NCBI GenBank assembly: GCA_002025645.1 | Contig: CP018783.1 | Coordinates: 1,550,001-1,614,000, forward strand | Direction of reading: 5' to 3' | DNA length: 64,000 nucleotides | Origin: Curtobacterium pusillum | GTDB lineage: Bacteria > Actinomycetota > Actinomycetes > Actinomycetales > Microbacteriaceae | Part shown: piece after piece, positions 1-8,269 of the stretch | Position numbering within the stretch: the first letter of the stretch is position 1 | Layout: each line of letters begins with the position of its first letter | Program-made: the position numbers and the translations under genes | Notes under the pieces: model-generated | The model's input: only the letters and a program-made list of their open reading frames with translations | Told to the model about the DNA's origin: nothing | The model's database searches: none

Positions 1-45
1 CGGCGGCCATGCCCTGCGCGTGCGATCGCACCGTCCCGTCGGTCA
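1..45 (-). CDS. 5' fragment of an unidentified gene leaving the left edge
   Basis: Reading leftward, an ATG at 45-43 opens a frame beginning MTDGTVRSHAQGMAA that runs off the window. A -10-like TACGAT lies six bases before this ATG on the same strand, matching the leaderless-promoter pattern seen at many genes here. Too little sequence is present to name a family. The inverted repeat spanning the start suggests the product may be a self-regulating protein, but that is a guess. Confidence 0.35.
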
Positions 46-75
46 TGCCGTCATCGTAGGGGCGGTGCGATCGCA
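21..75. promoter_or_regulatory. 12-bp inverted repeat around a leaderless promoter
   Basis: TGCGATCGCACC (21-32) and GGTGCGATCGCA (64-75) are perfect inverted copies; each also contains the 10-bp palindrome TGCGATCGCA. They flank the TACGAT -10 box and ATG of the leftward partial gene, so a dimeric regulator bound at both sites would block transcription. Operator function is inferred from position and symmetry only. Confidence 0.5.
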
Positions 76-92
76 TCGCGCTCGTGATGCCC

Positions 93-626
93 TCAGCTCG
101 CCGCGCAGGAGCGCAGGCGCCGTGCGGCGTCCAGGCCGTCGGGTGAGATGAGGAGCTTGAGGTCCTCACCTGGAACCGCGCCGAACGCGGCATCGCACGT
201 GACGAGGGCGCCGACGTCCGCAGCGATGGCGGTCGCGACCTGGAGTGCTCGCCGAGTGGTCAGGCCCCACGCCGACATCAGGAGCGGGAGATCTGACGCG
301 ACCTCGTCGACTCCTACCCAGTGCATCGAAATAGACCCGAGCATGCCCTGCCACGCCGCGATGTACGAGGTCGGGGCTCCCTGCCCGATGTCGAACGCCG
401 CGTCGAACACGTCGAGTTCGAGGAGGGTCGTGTAGAGGATGCTCGTGTCCATCAGGTCGAGGCGGTCGAGGAACGCCGCAGCCTCGACATGACCCGGCTC
501 TGACGGGTTCAGGGCACGCCGCACGAAGCTGATGTCGAGGAGCACCTGCGCCGGGCGTGCGGTGCAGTCGGAGTAGGAGAGCACTCCGTGGTCACCGAAC
601 GCCGTCGGGATCAGCGGCTCGAACAC
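93..626 (-). CDS. PIN-domain protein (VapC-like toxin) with altered active site
   Basis: A 177-residue PIN-domain protein; PIN toxins are Mg-dependent ribonucleases. The first acidic residue is D31 (VLLDISFVRR), the second is probably E70, and the last is D145 (LVTCDAAF). The helix that usually begins with a catalytic Asp (DALxxAtA) reads RRALQVATA, so R126 stands where Asp is expected. It follows its partner antitoxin by four bases and starts with GTG, which implies coupled translation. Family assignment is good; nuclease activity is uncertain because of the R126 substitution. A degenerate or non-cleaving PIN protein is the main alternative. Confidence 0.75.
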   Translation of the reverse strand: MFEPLIPTAFGDHGVLSYSDCTARPAQVLLDISFVRRALNPSEPGHVEAAAFLDRLDLMDTSILYTTLLELDVFDAAFDIGQGAPTSYIAAWQGMLGSISMHWVGVDEVASDLPLLMSAWGLTTRRALQVATAIAADVGALVTCDAAFGAVPGEDLKLLISPDGLDAARRLRSCAAS

Positions 627-630
627 TGAG

Positions 631-858
631 TCAGACAGCGGTTCGACGGGCGTGCTCGACCGGCGAGGGCTTCACGGCTCCCCGAAACGAGTTCAGCGCG
701 CGATGGAGTCGAGCGCGGCGCTCCTCACGCGTACCCTCGAGCGCCGGCGTCCGCGCGAAGATCGCCGCCATCTCGGCCGCGGTGAACACTCGCACTCCGT
801 GGCGCACTTCCGCCACAACGGTCTCGTCTTCGGGGGATTGGGGCTGGACGATCATCAT
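631..858 (-). CDS. Probable antitoxin of the PIN toxin
   Basis: A 75-residue, charged small protein directly upstream of the PIN gene on the same strand. No named DNA-binding domain is obvious, but the N-terminal beta-like segment (ETVVAEVRHGVRVFTAAEMAAIF) followed by a basic helix-rich tail (REERRARLHRALNSFRG) is typical of small toxin-neutralising proteins. AAAGGAG precedes two adjacent ATGs (858 and 855); the second has the better spacing, so the true start could be 855. A promoter with -35 TTGCAG and -10 TACGGT lies upstream. Role is inferred mainly from gene order. Confidence 0.6.
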   Translation of the reverse strand: MMIVQPQSPEDETVVAEVRHGVRVFTAAEMAAIFARTPALEGTREERRARLHRALNSFRGAVKPSPVEHARRTAV

Positions 859-880
859 GTCTCCTTTGGTTCGTGCTGCG

Positions 881-917
881 ACCGTAGATCCGCACGACCA
901 CAGCCTGCAAACATGTT
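881..917 (-). promoter_or_regulatory. Promoter of the first toxin-antitoxin operon with dyad
   Basis: On the minus strand, TTGCAG (910-905) and TACGGT (886-881) are separated by 18 bases, a good sigma70-type promoter. The palindrome AACATGTT (910-917) abuts the -35 box, a plausible autorepression site. The second toxin-antitoxin operon at 48958 has the same promoter form (TTGCAT, 18 bases, TACGGT). Confidence 0.5.
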
Positions 918-980
918 GTATTTCCCTGCCGATCGATCATGCTCGCGTGCATACGGCGGATCGGGAGAGGATGGGCGGTG

Positions 981-1451
981 ATGAACGACCGCCTCGCCAC
1001 CGTCCAGCGCATCGTCGCCGAAGCCGGCATCGACTCGACCGCCCGGGAACTCCCCGACTCGACCCACAGCGCCGCGCAGGCAGCAGCCGCACTCGGTACC
1101 GAACCGGGCGCGATCGCGAGCAGCCTGCTCTTCCTGGCCGACGGCGAACCCCTGCTCGCGATGACGTCCGGGCGCCACCGGGTCGACACGGATCTGCTCG
1201 CCGGCCAGCTCGGCGTCACCGAGCTCACCATGGCCACCGCGAAGCAGGTCCGCGAGGTCACGGGGCAGCCCATCGGCGGCGTCTCCCCCGTCGGGCACCC
1301 GGCACCGATCCGGACCGTGGTCGACGAGGCGCTCCGCGAGTACGACGTCGTCTGGTCGGCGGCCGGGACCGCGAACAGTGTGCTCCCCCTGACGTTCGAG
1401 CAGCTCCTGACCCTGACGAACGGGACCGTCGTCCGGGTCAACGAGCACTGA
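981..1451 (+). CDS. YbaK/EbsC-family aminoacyl-tRNA deacylase (editing protein)
   Basis: 156 residues with the YbaK/ProX fold pattern: an N-terminal helix, the segment SAAQAAAALGTEPGAIASSL, a central strand-rich part ending in REVTGQPIGGVSPVGH, and the C-terminal AGTANSVLPLTFEQL. Members hydrolyse misacylated tRNAs, typically Cys- or Ala-tRNA(Pro), in the cytosol. The chosen ATG is preceded by a purine-rich GGGAGAGG; upstream in-frame starts lack the conserved beginning. Its stop overlaps the next ATG (ATGA), so the two genes are probably co-translated. A second YbaK-type protein lies at 22850-23392. The exact tRNA substrate cannot be read from sequence. Confidence 0.85.
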   Translation: MNDRLATVQRIVAEAGIDSTARELPDSTHSAAQAAAALGTEPGAIASSLLFLADGEPLLAMTSGRHRVDTDLLAGQLGVTELTMATAKQVREVTGQPIGGVSPVGHPAPIRTVVDEALREYDVVWSAAGTANSVLPLTFEQLLTLTNGTVVRVNEH

Positions 1452-2287
1452 TGGCGACGAGGACACGGGTCGAGCTGGGGCGGCGGGAGGACCTCGGAGC
1501 CGACTGCGCGAACTGCTTCGGCCTGTGCTGCGTCGCGCTGGCGTTCGCGAAGTCCGCGGACTTCCCGTTCGACAAGGACGCCGGCGACCCGTGCACGAAC
1601 CTCGACGACGCGGACGGCTGCCGCATCCACCCGCACCTGCGCGAACGAGGGTTCTCCGGCTGCACGGTGTTCGACTGCTCCGGTGCCGGCCAGAAGGTCT
1701 CCCAGCACACCTTCGCCGGACGGTCCTGGCGGGACGACGCCGAGACGCAGCGGTCGATGTTCGCCACGTTCCCGATCGTCCGACGGCTCCACGACCTGCT
1801 GCGGTACCTCGACGAGGCGATCACGCTGGTACGACGGACGAACGACGAGGCTCGCTGGGTCGCGGCGTTCGAGCGCGTCCGATCACGCAGTGACGGGACG
1901 CCGGAGGAGCTCGCCACCTTCGACGTCGACGCCGAGTACGACCGCGCCCGCCCACTCCTGCTCGAGGCGAGCGAGATCGCCCGCGCGCGGGGTCCGCTCG
2001 GCACCGGTCACCGGAAGGTCGGTCCGGGGAGCGACCTGGTCGGTGCAGACCTGCGTGGCGCTGACCTCCGCGGGACGACGCTGCGCGGCTCCCTCGCGAT
2101 CGCGGCGGACCTCCGGCGCGCTCGGCTGGATCGCTGCGACCTGCTCGGCGTGGACCTCCGCGATGCCGACCTGCGCGGCACCGACCTGCGCGGAGCGGTC
2201 TTCCTCACGCAGATGCAGGTCAACGCCGCTCGGGGCGACGCCGCCACGGTCCTGCCGGAAGGGTTCCAGCGCCCGGGGCACTGGTGA
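1451..2287 (+). CDS. Cysteine-cluster (YkgJ-like) protein fused to pentapeptide repeats
   Basis: 278 residues in two parts. Residues about 15-85 hold a dense cysteine cluster beginning ADCANCFGLCC and continuing with CTN, CRIHP, CTVF and CSG, resembling the YkgJ (UPF0153) family thought to bind a metal or Fe-S centre. Residues about 195-260 are pentapeptide repeats of the A-D-L-R-G type (for example GADLRGADLRGTTLRG), predicted to form a right-handed quadrilateral beta-helix. The ATG overlaps the stop of the YbaK gene. It converges on rsmA with only two bases between stop codons. Function is unknown; no membrane segment or signal is seen. Confidence 0.75.
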   Translation: MATRTRVELGRREDLGADCANCFGLCCVALAFAKSADFPFDKDAGDPCTNLDDADGCRIHPHLRERGFSGCTVFDCSGAGQKVSQHTFAGRSWRDDAETQRSMFATFPIVRRLHDLLRYLDEAITLVRRTNDEARWVAAFERVRSRSDGTPEELATFDVDAEYDRARPLLLEASEIARARGPLGTGHRKVGPGSDLVGADLRGADLRGTTLRGSLAIAADLRRARLDRCDLLGVDLRDADLRGTDLRGAVFLTQMQVNAARGDAATVLPEGFQRPGHW

Positions 2288-2289
2288 GT

Positions 2290-3141
2290 TCAGCCTGCGG
2301 CCGCGAGGACCGTCCGGCCGAGGCGCACGAAGTCGTCGGCACTGAGCATCTCGCCCCGTGCGGTCGGGTCGATCCCACCCGCGGTGAGGACCTCCGACGC
2401 GCGGGCGCTGCTGCCGAGGACGCCGGACAGGCTCTGCCGGAGCATCTTCCGACGCTGCTGGAAGGCGCCGTCGACGAGCGCGAACACCTGCGCCCGGAGC
2501 GCTTCGTCGCCGGGCGGGTCGTGCCGGTCGAACCCGACGAGGACACTGTCGACGTTCGGGACCGGCCAGAACACCTGCCGGCTGACCTGCCCGGCGATCG
2601 ACCACGAGCCGTACCAGGCCGCCTTCACACTGGGGGCGCCGTAGACCTTGCTGCCCGGCCCCGCGGCGATGCGGTACCCGACCTCGGCCTGCACCATCAC
2701 GAGTGCCCGCTCGATCGACGGGAACGTCGCGAGCAGGTGCAGCAGGACGGGCACGGAGACGTTGTAGGGCAGGTTCGCGACGACGTGGGTCGGCGCTTCC
2801 GGCAGGTCGTCCGCCGCGACGGCGAGGGCGTCCTGGTGCACGACACGGAGCCGGGCCGAGGGCTGCATCGTCGACACGGTCGTGGGGAGCTGCGCCGCCA
2901 AGCGACCGTCGATCTCCACCGCGGTGACGGACGCGCCGGTCTCGGTCAGCCCGAGGGTCAGCGAACCCAGGCCGGGGCCGATCTCGAGCACCTTCGAGTC
3001 GGCGGTCACGCGGCCGGACGCCACGATGCGTCGCACGGTGTTGGCGTCGTGCACGAAGTTCTGGCCGAGCTTCTTCGTCGGGGTGACGTCGAGCTTTGCC
3101 GCGAGGTCCCGGATCTCCGCCGGGCCGAGGAGCGATGCCAC
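2290..3141 (-). CDS. rsmA: 16S rRNA dimethyladenosine transferase RsmA (KsgA)
   Basis: Dimethylates two adjacent adenosines in the 3' terminal loop of 16S rRNA during 30S maturation. The 283-residue product shows the Rossmann methyltransferase signature: KKLGQNFVHD near the N-terminus, the SAM-binding VLEIGPGLGSLT, and the catalytic NLPYNVSVP motif (NLPY). I chose the GTG at 3141, two bases after the tatD stop, over upstream GTA/GTC codons. It is third in the metG-tatD-rsmA transcription unit, a classic actinobacterial order. The ispE gene that usually follows rsmA in this block is absent; a convergent gene ends two bases away instead. Confidence 0.96.
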   Translation of the reverse strand: MASLLGPAEIRDLAAKLDVTPTKKLGQNFVHDANTVRRIVASGRVTADSKVLEIGPGLGSLTLGLTETGASVTAVEIDGRLAAQLPTTVSTMQPSARLRVVHQDALAVAADDLPEAPTHVVANLPYNVSVPVLLHLLATFPSIERALVMVQAEVGYRIAAGPGSKVYGAPSVKAAWYGSWSIAGQVSRQVFWPVPNVDSVLVGFDRHDPPGDEALRAQVFALVDGAFQQRRKMLRQSLSGVLGSSARASEVLTAGGIDPTARGEMLSADDFVRLGRTVLAAAG

Positions 3142-3143
3142 GA

Positions 3144-4052
3144 CTACCCGTCCACCGTCACGGGCTCGGCGTCCCACGCGCCGTAGACGAGCTCGGTGTT
3201 GGAGGCGATCTGCGCCGCGAGCATCGAGGCGTCAGTGCCGAGGGTCTCGGCCATCGAGCGCAGGGTGAGCGGGATGAGGTACGGCGCGTTCGGCCGCCCG
3301 CGGAACGGTGTCGGCGTGAGGTACGGCGCGTCCGTCTCGACCATGATCAGGTGCCGCGGCGCGATCTCGAGGGCCTGCCGGAGGGGCGCCGCGTTCTTGA
3401 ACGTCACCGTGCCCGCGAAGGACATGTACCAGCCCCGCTCGGCGCACAGGCGGGCGAGGTCCGGACCGCCGGAGAAGCAGTGGAACACCGTCTTCTCGGG
3501 AGCACCGACACGGTCGAGCACCTCGACCACGGCGTCGTGCGCGTCGCGATCGTGGATCGTGAGCGCGAGGTCGTGCGCCTTCGCGATGCGGATGTGCTCC
3601 TCGAAGGAGCGGACCTGGGCGTCGCGGCCGTCCTCGCCGGTGCGGAAGAAGTCGAGGCCGGTCTCGCCGATCGCCCGGACCCGGGGCAGCGCCGCGAGCC
3701 GTTCGATGCCGGCGAGGTGCTCGTCGAGCAGGCCCCGCTCCTGCAGCGATGGCGCCTCGTTCGGGTGCAGCGCCACCGCGGCGAGGACCCGGGGTTCACG
3801 CGCGGCGATCGCTGCCGACCACTCGGACGTCGCCAGGTCGGTGCCGACCTGCACGACGCCGCGGACGCCGACGCTCGACGCGCGGTCGAGGTGCTCTCGG
3901 TAGTCGAGCGCGCCGTCGCCACCGTCGGCGATCTCCATGTGGGTGTGGTTGTCGTAGACCGGGACGACGAGCGCCTCGGGCAACGGCGGGTAGGTCAGGT
4001 CCCGCTTGGGACCGTCCCCGTCACCACGGGAGCGGAGGTGGGCGTCGGTCAC
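3144..4052 (-). CDS. tatD: TatD-family metal-dependent hydrolase/DNase
   Basis: 302 residues of the amidohydrolase superfamily. The metal-binding N-terminal motif is YDNHTHMEI; ALHPNEAP, GETGLDFFR, HCFSGGP and ETDAPYLTP follow in the order expected for TatD, which acts as a 3'-5' exonuclease or phosphodiesterase. The GTG start overlaps the metG stop as GTGA. The sequence before the first motif is about 35 residues longer than in short TatD proteins and is hydrophilic, so a later start is possible. The longer start is kept because of the stop-start overlap. Confidence 0.93.
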   Translation of the reverse strand: MTDAHLRSRGDGDGPKRDLTYPPLPEALVVPVYDNHTHMEIADGGDGALDYREHLDRASSVGVRGVVQVGTDLATSEWSAAIAAREPRVLAAVALHPNEAPSLQERGLLDEHLAGIERLAALPRVRAIGETGLDFFRTGEDGRDAQVRSFEEHIRIAKAHDLALTIHDRDAHDAVVEVLDRVGAPEKTVFHCFSGGPDLARLCAERGWYMSFAGTVTFKNAAPLRQALEIAPRHLIMVETDAPYLTPTPFRGRPNAPYLIPLTLRSMAETLGTDASMLAAQIASNTELVYGAWDAEPVTVDG

Positions 4053-5626
4053 GCTGCGCCCTGCTCCGCCTGTTCGATGCGCGGGAACAGCCCGGACTCG
4101 AGCGGGACGACGGTCGACGCGCCCTGCCACTCCCAGGCACGGTCCACGCGCTGCTCGGCGATCGAGCCGCCGGCACCGATCGAGGCCCAGAGCTTCTCGG
4201 TGGCCTTCGGCATGACCGGCGACACCAGGACGGCGACCGTGCCGAGCCCGCGGAGCGCCGTGGCGAGGACGGTGCCGAGGCGCTCACGCTGGGCATCGTC
4301 CTTCGCGAGCGCCCACGGCTGCTGCTCGGTGATGTACCCGTTCAGGGCGTCGACGAGCTCCCAGACGGTCGCGATCGCGTCGTGCGGGGCGAAGGCTGCG
4401 ATGGCCGCGTCCGCACGCGTGGTGACGGACTCCGCGAGCGCGTCGATCGCCTGGTCGGACGCGGACAGCTCGCCACGTTCGGGCACGGCACCGTCGAAGT
4501 ACTTGCCGATCATCGCCAGCAGACGGGACGCCAGGTTGCCGAAGCCGTTCGCGAGTTCGGCCTGGTAGCGGGCGGAGATGTCCTCCCAGCTGAAGTTGCC
4601 GTCCTGCCCGAAGGTGATCGCGCGGAGGAAGTAGTAGCGGAAGGCGTCCGAGCCGAACGTGTCGGTGATCTCGGACGGCGCGATGCCGGTGAGCTTCGAC
4701 TTCGACATCTTCTCGCCGCCGACGAGCAGCCAGCCGTGACCGAAGACGCGCTTCGGGACCGGGAGCCCCGCGGCCATGAGCATCGCCGGCCAGATCACCG
4801 CGTGGAACCGGGCGATGTCCTTGCCGACGATGTGCACGCTCGGCCAGAGCCGCTGGAACGCCTCGTCGTCGTCGCTGCCGTAGCCGAGCGCCGTGACGTA
4901 GTTGAGCAGGGCGTCGAACCAGACGTACAGGACGTGGTCGCTGTCCCACGGGATCTTGATGCCCCAGTCGAAGCTCGACCGCGAGATCGACAGGTCGCGC
5001 AGCCCCTGCTTCACGAACGAGATGATCTCGTTGCGGACGCTCTCGGGCTGGATGAACTGCGGGTTCGACTCGTACAGGTCGAGCAGGCGCTGCTCGAAGT
5101 CGGACATCCGGAAGAAGTAGTTGCGCTCGGACAGGACCTCGACCGGGATCGAGTGGATCGCACAGACCTGCTGGCCCTCGTACGCGCCGGTGCCCGGGAC
5201 GAGGTCGCTCGGCTGCTTGTACTCCTCGCAGCCCACGCAGTAGAAGCCCTCGAACTCGCCGGCGTAGATGAAGCCGTCGTCGTAGAGCTTCTGCAGGAAC
5301 GCCGTCACGCCGCGCTCGTGGCGCTCGTCGGTGGTGCGGATGAAGTCGTCGTTGGCCACGTCGACGGTGTCGAGCAGCGGCTTCCACGCTTCGGTGACGA
5401 GGCGATCGGCCCACTCCTTCGGGGTGACGTCGTTCGCGCTCGCGGTGCGCAGGATCTTCTGTCCGTGCTCGTCGGTGCCGGTCAGGAGCCAGGTGTCGTC
5501 GCCACGCTGACGGTGCCAGCGCGCCATGAAGTCCGCGGCGACCTCGGTGTAGGCGTGCCCGATGTGGGGCACGTCGTTCACGTAGAAGATCGGCGTGGTG
5601 ATGCTGAACGAGGAGCCGTCGGACAT
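4049..5626 (-). CDS. metG: Methionyl-tRNA synthetase
   Basis: Attaches methionine to tRNA(Met) in the cytosol. The 525-residue protein has the class I signatures PHIGH (residues about 18-22) and KMSKSK (about 315-320), the connective-peptide zinc-site remnant YCVGC followed by CAIH, and an anticodon-binding helical C-terminal part. It lacks the C-terminal tRNA-binding extension found in some bacterial MetG proteins. ATG at 5626 was chosen because a TAGGAT -10 box lies seven bases upstream and overlaps the alternative ATG at 5635; the mRNA is therefore probably leaderless. First gene of metG-tatD-rsmA. Confidence 0.97.
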   Translation of the reverse strand: MSDGSSFSITTPIFYVNDVPHIGHAYTEVAADFMARWHRQRGDDTWLLTGTDEHGQKILRTASANDVTPKEWADRLVTEAWKPLLDTVDVANDDFIRTTDERHERGVTAFLQKLYDDGFIYAGEFEGFYCVGCEEYKQPSDLVPGTGAYEGQQVCAIHSIPVEVLSERNYFFRMSDFEQRLLDLYESNPQFIQPESVRNEIISFVKQGLRDLSISRSSFDWGIKIPWDSDHVLYVWFDALLNYVTALGYGSDDDEAFQRLWPSVHIVGKDIARFHAVIWPAMLMAAGLPVPKRVFGHGWLLVGGEKMSKSKLTGIAPSEITDTFGSDAFRYYFLRAITFGQDGNFSWEDISARYQAELANGFGNLASRLLAMIGKYFDGAVPERGELSASDQAIDALAESVTTRADAAIAAFAPHDAIATVWELVDALNGYITEQQPWALAKDDAQRERLGTVLATALRGLGTVAVLVSPVMPKATEKLWASIGAGGSIAEQRVDRAWEWQGASTVVPLESGLFPRIEQAEQGAA

Positions 5627-5690
5627 GCCCACCATCCTACGGGCGGGCGGGAGACGCATGACGCGCCCCGCGCGCAACCTGTGGACAACC

Positions 5691-5732
5691 GGCCTGGAGG
5701 CACGTGGCGGCGCCGCCCCGCGCCTCCAGGCC
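5691..5732. repeat. 42-bp palindromic repeat, copy A (GGCC form)
   Basis: Left arm GGCCTGGAGGCACG and right arm CGCGCCTCCAGGCC enclose a GC-rich centre. It lies between rsmI and metG, which are both leftward. The outer 11 bases of each arm pair perfectly. Same 42-bp length as the copies at 28140, 31868, 40131 and 43280. Confidence 0.85.
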
Positions 5733-5746
5733 GCCTGTCAGCAGCG

Positions 5747-6568
5747 TCACCGCGCCGCCAGCGCGCCCTCGTAGAGGTCGCGTTTCGACAGTCCCGTCGC
5801 GTCCGCGACGGCCGCCGCGGCCTCCTTCATGCGGGAGCCGGCGGCGACCCGCTCCAGCACGAGCCGGACGCCGTCCTCGATGGTCGTGACGTCGAGTGCG
5901 CCGGTCGAACCCTCGACGACGATGCAGATCTCCCCGCGGACGCCATCGGCCGCCCACGTCGCGAGTTCGGCGAGGGGTCCGCGACGGACCTCCTCGTGCA
6001 GCTTCGTGAGCTCGCGGCACACCACGGCGCGACGGTCGTCGCCGAAGCCCGCTGCCATGTCCGCCAACGTGTCCGCCAGCCGGTGCGGCGACTCGAAGAA
6101 CACCATCGTGCGCTGCTCGCCGGAGAGCGACGAGAACAGCCGACGGCGCTCCCCGCCCTTTCGGGTCGGGAAGCCCTCGAAGCTGAAGCGGTCCGTCGGC
6201 AGCCCGGAGACGGCGAGCGCCATGAGCACGGCGGACGGACCGGGGAGTGCGGTGACGGTCACGCCGGCGGCAGCAGCGGCCTCGACGAGGGGGAAGCCCG
6301 GGTCGCTGATCGCGGGCATGCCGGCGTCGGTGAGGACCACGACGTCCTCGTCCCGAGCGAGCTCCACCACCTCGGCGGCCTTTGCGCGTTCGTTGTGCTC
6401 GTGCAGGGCGATGAGCCGCGGACGGTTCTCGATCCCGAGCGCACGCATGAGGTGGATCGCGGTGCGGGTGTCCTCCGCGGCCACCACGCTCGCGTTCGAG
6501 AGCGTCTCGATCAGCCTCCGGGAGGCGTCACCGAGGTTGCCGATGGGCGTTGCTGCGAGGACGATCAC
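5747..6568 (-). CDS. rsmI: 16S rRNA (cytidine(1402)-2'-O)-methyltransferase RsmI
   Basis: Methylates the 2'-O of C1402 in the 16S rRNA decoding centre using SAM. The 273-residue protein has the tetrapyrrole-methylase-like fold: LAATPIGNLGD at the N-terminus, VAAEDTRTA, the HEHNE motif, VLTDAGMPAISDPG and the ALPGPSAVL loop. The C-terminal region ends in a small helical domain typical of RsmI. It is transcribed divergently from the mannosyltransferase gene, an arrangement shared with other actinobacteria. A 42-bp palindrome lies just downstream of its stop. Confidence 0.95.
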   Translation of the reverse strand: MIVLAATPIGNLGDASRRLIETLSNASVVAAEDTRTAIHLMRALGIENRPRLIALHEHNERAKAAEVVELARDEDVVVLTDAGMPAISDPGFPLVEAAAAAGVTVTALPGPSAVLMALAVSGLPTDRFSFEGFPTRKGGERRRLFSSLSGEQRTMVFFESPHRLADTLADMAAGFGDDRRAVVCRELTKLHEEVRRGPLAELATWAADGVRGEICIVVEGSTGALDVTTIEDGVRLVLERVAAGSRMKEAAAAVADATGLSKRDLYEGALAAR

Positions 6569-6608
6569 CTCCCCATTGTGGTGGCAGGTGTGTCCTGGGA
6601 GCGATCCG

Positions 6609-6614
6609 TAGGAT
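6609..6614 (+). promoter_or_regulatory. -10 box of the mannosyltransferase gene (leaderless)
   Basis: TAGGAT ends seven bases before the ATG at 6622. At this spacing the transcript should begin at or within a base or two of the start codon. The same TAGGAT-to-ATG spacing occurs at metG. Confidence 0.55.
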
Positions 6615-6621
6615 GCTGCCG

Positions 6622-8253
6622 ATGACCAGCGAGCTGACCGACGACCGCACCGCCGTCCCCGACGGGCCGGTCGGCTCCCGTCTCGACGACTGGTGGGGGC
6701 GTGTCCTGTCCGTCGGTTGGCGGGTCGCCGCGTGGCGCTGGGCGGGACCGCTCGCCGTCACGCTGCTGGCCGCCGTGCTCCGTCTGGTGAACCTCGGGCA
6801 CCCGCACTCCCTGGTGTTCGACGAGACCTACTACGTCAAGGACGGTTGGTCGATCGTCCACCTCGGGTACGAGGGCACGTGGCCGGGCAACCCCAACGAC
6901 GACTCGCTGCCGACGACGGACCAGCGGTTCGCCGACGGTGAGACGTCGCTGTTCACGAGCGCTGCGGAGTTCATCGCGCACCCGCCGCTCGGCAAGTACC
7001 TCATCGGGCTCGGCATGCTCCTGTTCGGTGCCGACAACTCGTTCGGGTGGCGGTTCGCGGTCGCCGTGCTCGGCATCGCGACGGTGTTCCTGACCGCCGT
7101 GATCGCGCGGTCGCTCTTCCGGTCGACGCTCATCGGCACGCTCGCCGGCTTCCTGCTCGCGGTCGACGGACAGGCGATCGTCATGTCCCGCGTCAGCCTG
7201 CTCGACGGGATCCTGTCGTTCTTCGTGGTGCTCGGGTTCGGTGCGCTGCTGCTCGACCGACGGTGGACGGCCAGACGACTCGACGCGTGGGTCGCCCGAC
7301 GCGCGGCCGCCGGGAAGGACACGCTCTGGGGGCCGGTGCTCTGGTGGCGTCCGTGGCTGTTCGCGATGGGACTGGCGCTCGGGCTCGCGACCGCGACGAA
7401 GTGGTCCGGCATGTACTTCCTGGCGTTCTTCGCGGTGTACTCCGTGCTGTCGGACATGGTCCAGCGTCGCCGAGCCGGCATCGAGTTCTGGTCGTCGAGC
7501 GCGTTGCTGCAGCAGGCCCCGGTGACGTTCCTGCTCACCGTGCCGATCGCGGCGGTGACCTACCTGGCGTCGTGGACCGGATGGTTCGTGTCGAAGGGCG
7601 GCTGGGACCGCGACTGGATCGCATCGGGCGGGCAGCGGTGGACCGGCGTCCTGTCGTGGGTGCCCGACAGCCTGCAGAACTGGTGGCACTACCAGTCCGA
7701 GATCTACGGGTTCAACATCGGGTTGCACACCCCGCACTCGTACCAGGCGAACCCGCTGCTCTGGCTGCTCATGCAACGCCCCACGTCGATGTACTACGTC
7801 GGCACGAACGCCGGCCAGGACGGCTGCACGGCGACGCGCTGCGGCGAGGCGATCACCGGCATCGCGAACCCGTTCGTCTGGTACGCGGCGGTCATCGCGA
7901 CCGTGGCACTGCTCGTGCTCTGGATCATGCGCCGGAAGTGGGAGTACGGCCTCGTCCTGATGGGCATCGCGGCCGGGTACCTGCCGTGGCTGCTGTACGT
8001 GAACCGGACGGTGTTCCAGTTCTACACGATCGCGTTCGAGCCCTTCATGGTGATGGCGCTGGCCGCGGCGATCGGGCTCGTGCTCGGGTCACGGAGCGAT
8101 CCACGCCCACGACGGACCCGGGCGGTGGTGTGGGTCGGCGTGTACCTCGGGGTCGTCGTCCTGGCGTCGGCGTACTGGTTCCCGATGTGGACCGGGTTGC
8201 AGATGCCGTGGGATTTCATCCGGTCGCACTACTGGTTGCCGAGCTGGCTGTGA
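6622..8253 (+). CDS. pmt: Protein O-mannosyltransferase (PMT, GT39 family)
   Basis: An integral membrane enzyme that transfers mannose from polyprenyl-phosphate-mannose to Ser/Thr of secreted proteins. The 543-residue product has about ten or more hydrophobic segments starting near residue 35. The essential acidic pair of PMTs is in the first extracytoplasmic loop (HSLVFDETYYVKDGW, residues about 65-80), and HPPLGKYLIG follows. The C-terminal MIR-free PMT_4TMC-type part ends in WIPxW-like IRSHYWLPSWL. Its position divergent from rsmI matches the actinobacterial pmt locus. The leaderless promoter fixes the start at 6622. Confidence 0.93.
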   Translation: MTSELTDDRTAVPDGPVGSRLDDWWGRVLSVGWRVAAWRWAGPLAVTLLAAVLRLVNLGHPHSLVFDETYYVKDGWSIVHLGYEGTWPGNPNDDSLPTTDQRFADGETSLFTSAAEFIAHPPLGKYLIGLGMLLFGADNSFGWRFAVAVLGIATVFLTAVIARSLFRSTLIGTLAGFLLAVDGQAIVMSRVSLLDGILSFFVVLGFGALLLDRRWTARRLDAWVARRAAAGKDTLWGPVLWWRPWLFAMGLALGLATATKWSGMYFLAFFAVYSVLSDMVQRRRAGIEFWSSSALLQQAPVTFLLTVPIAAVTYLASWTGWFVSKGGWDRDWIASGGQRWTGVLSWVPDSLQNWWHYQSEIYGFNIGLHTPHSYQANPLLWLLMQRPTSMYYVGTNAGQDGCTATRCGEAITGIANPFVWYAAVIATVALLVLWIMRRKWEYGLVLMGIAAGYLPWLLYVNRTVFQFYTIAFEPFMVMALAAAIGLVLGSRSDPRPRRTRAVVWVGVYLGVVVLASAYWFPMWTGLQMPWDFIRSHYWLPSWL

Positions 8254-8269
8254 GGCTCGGTTCCGCGCG

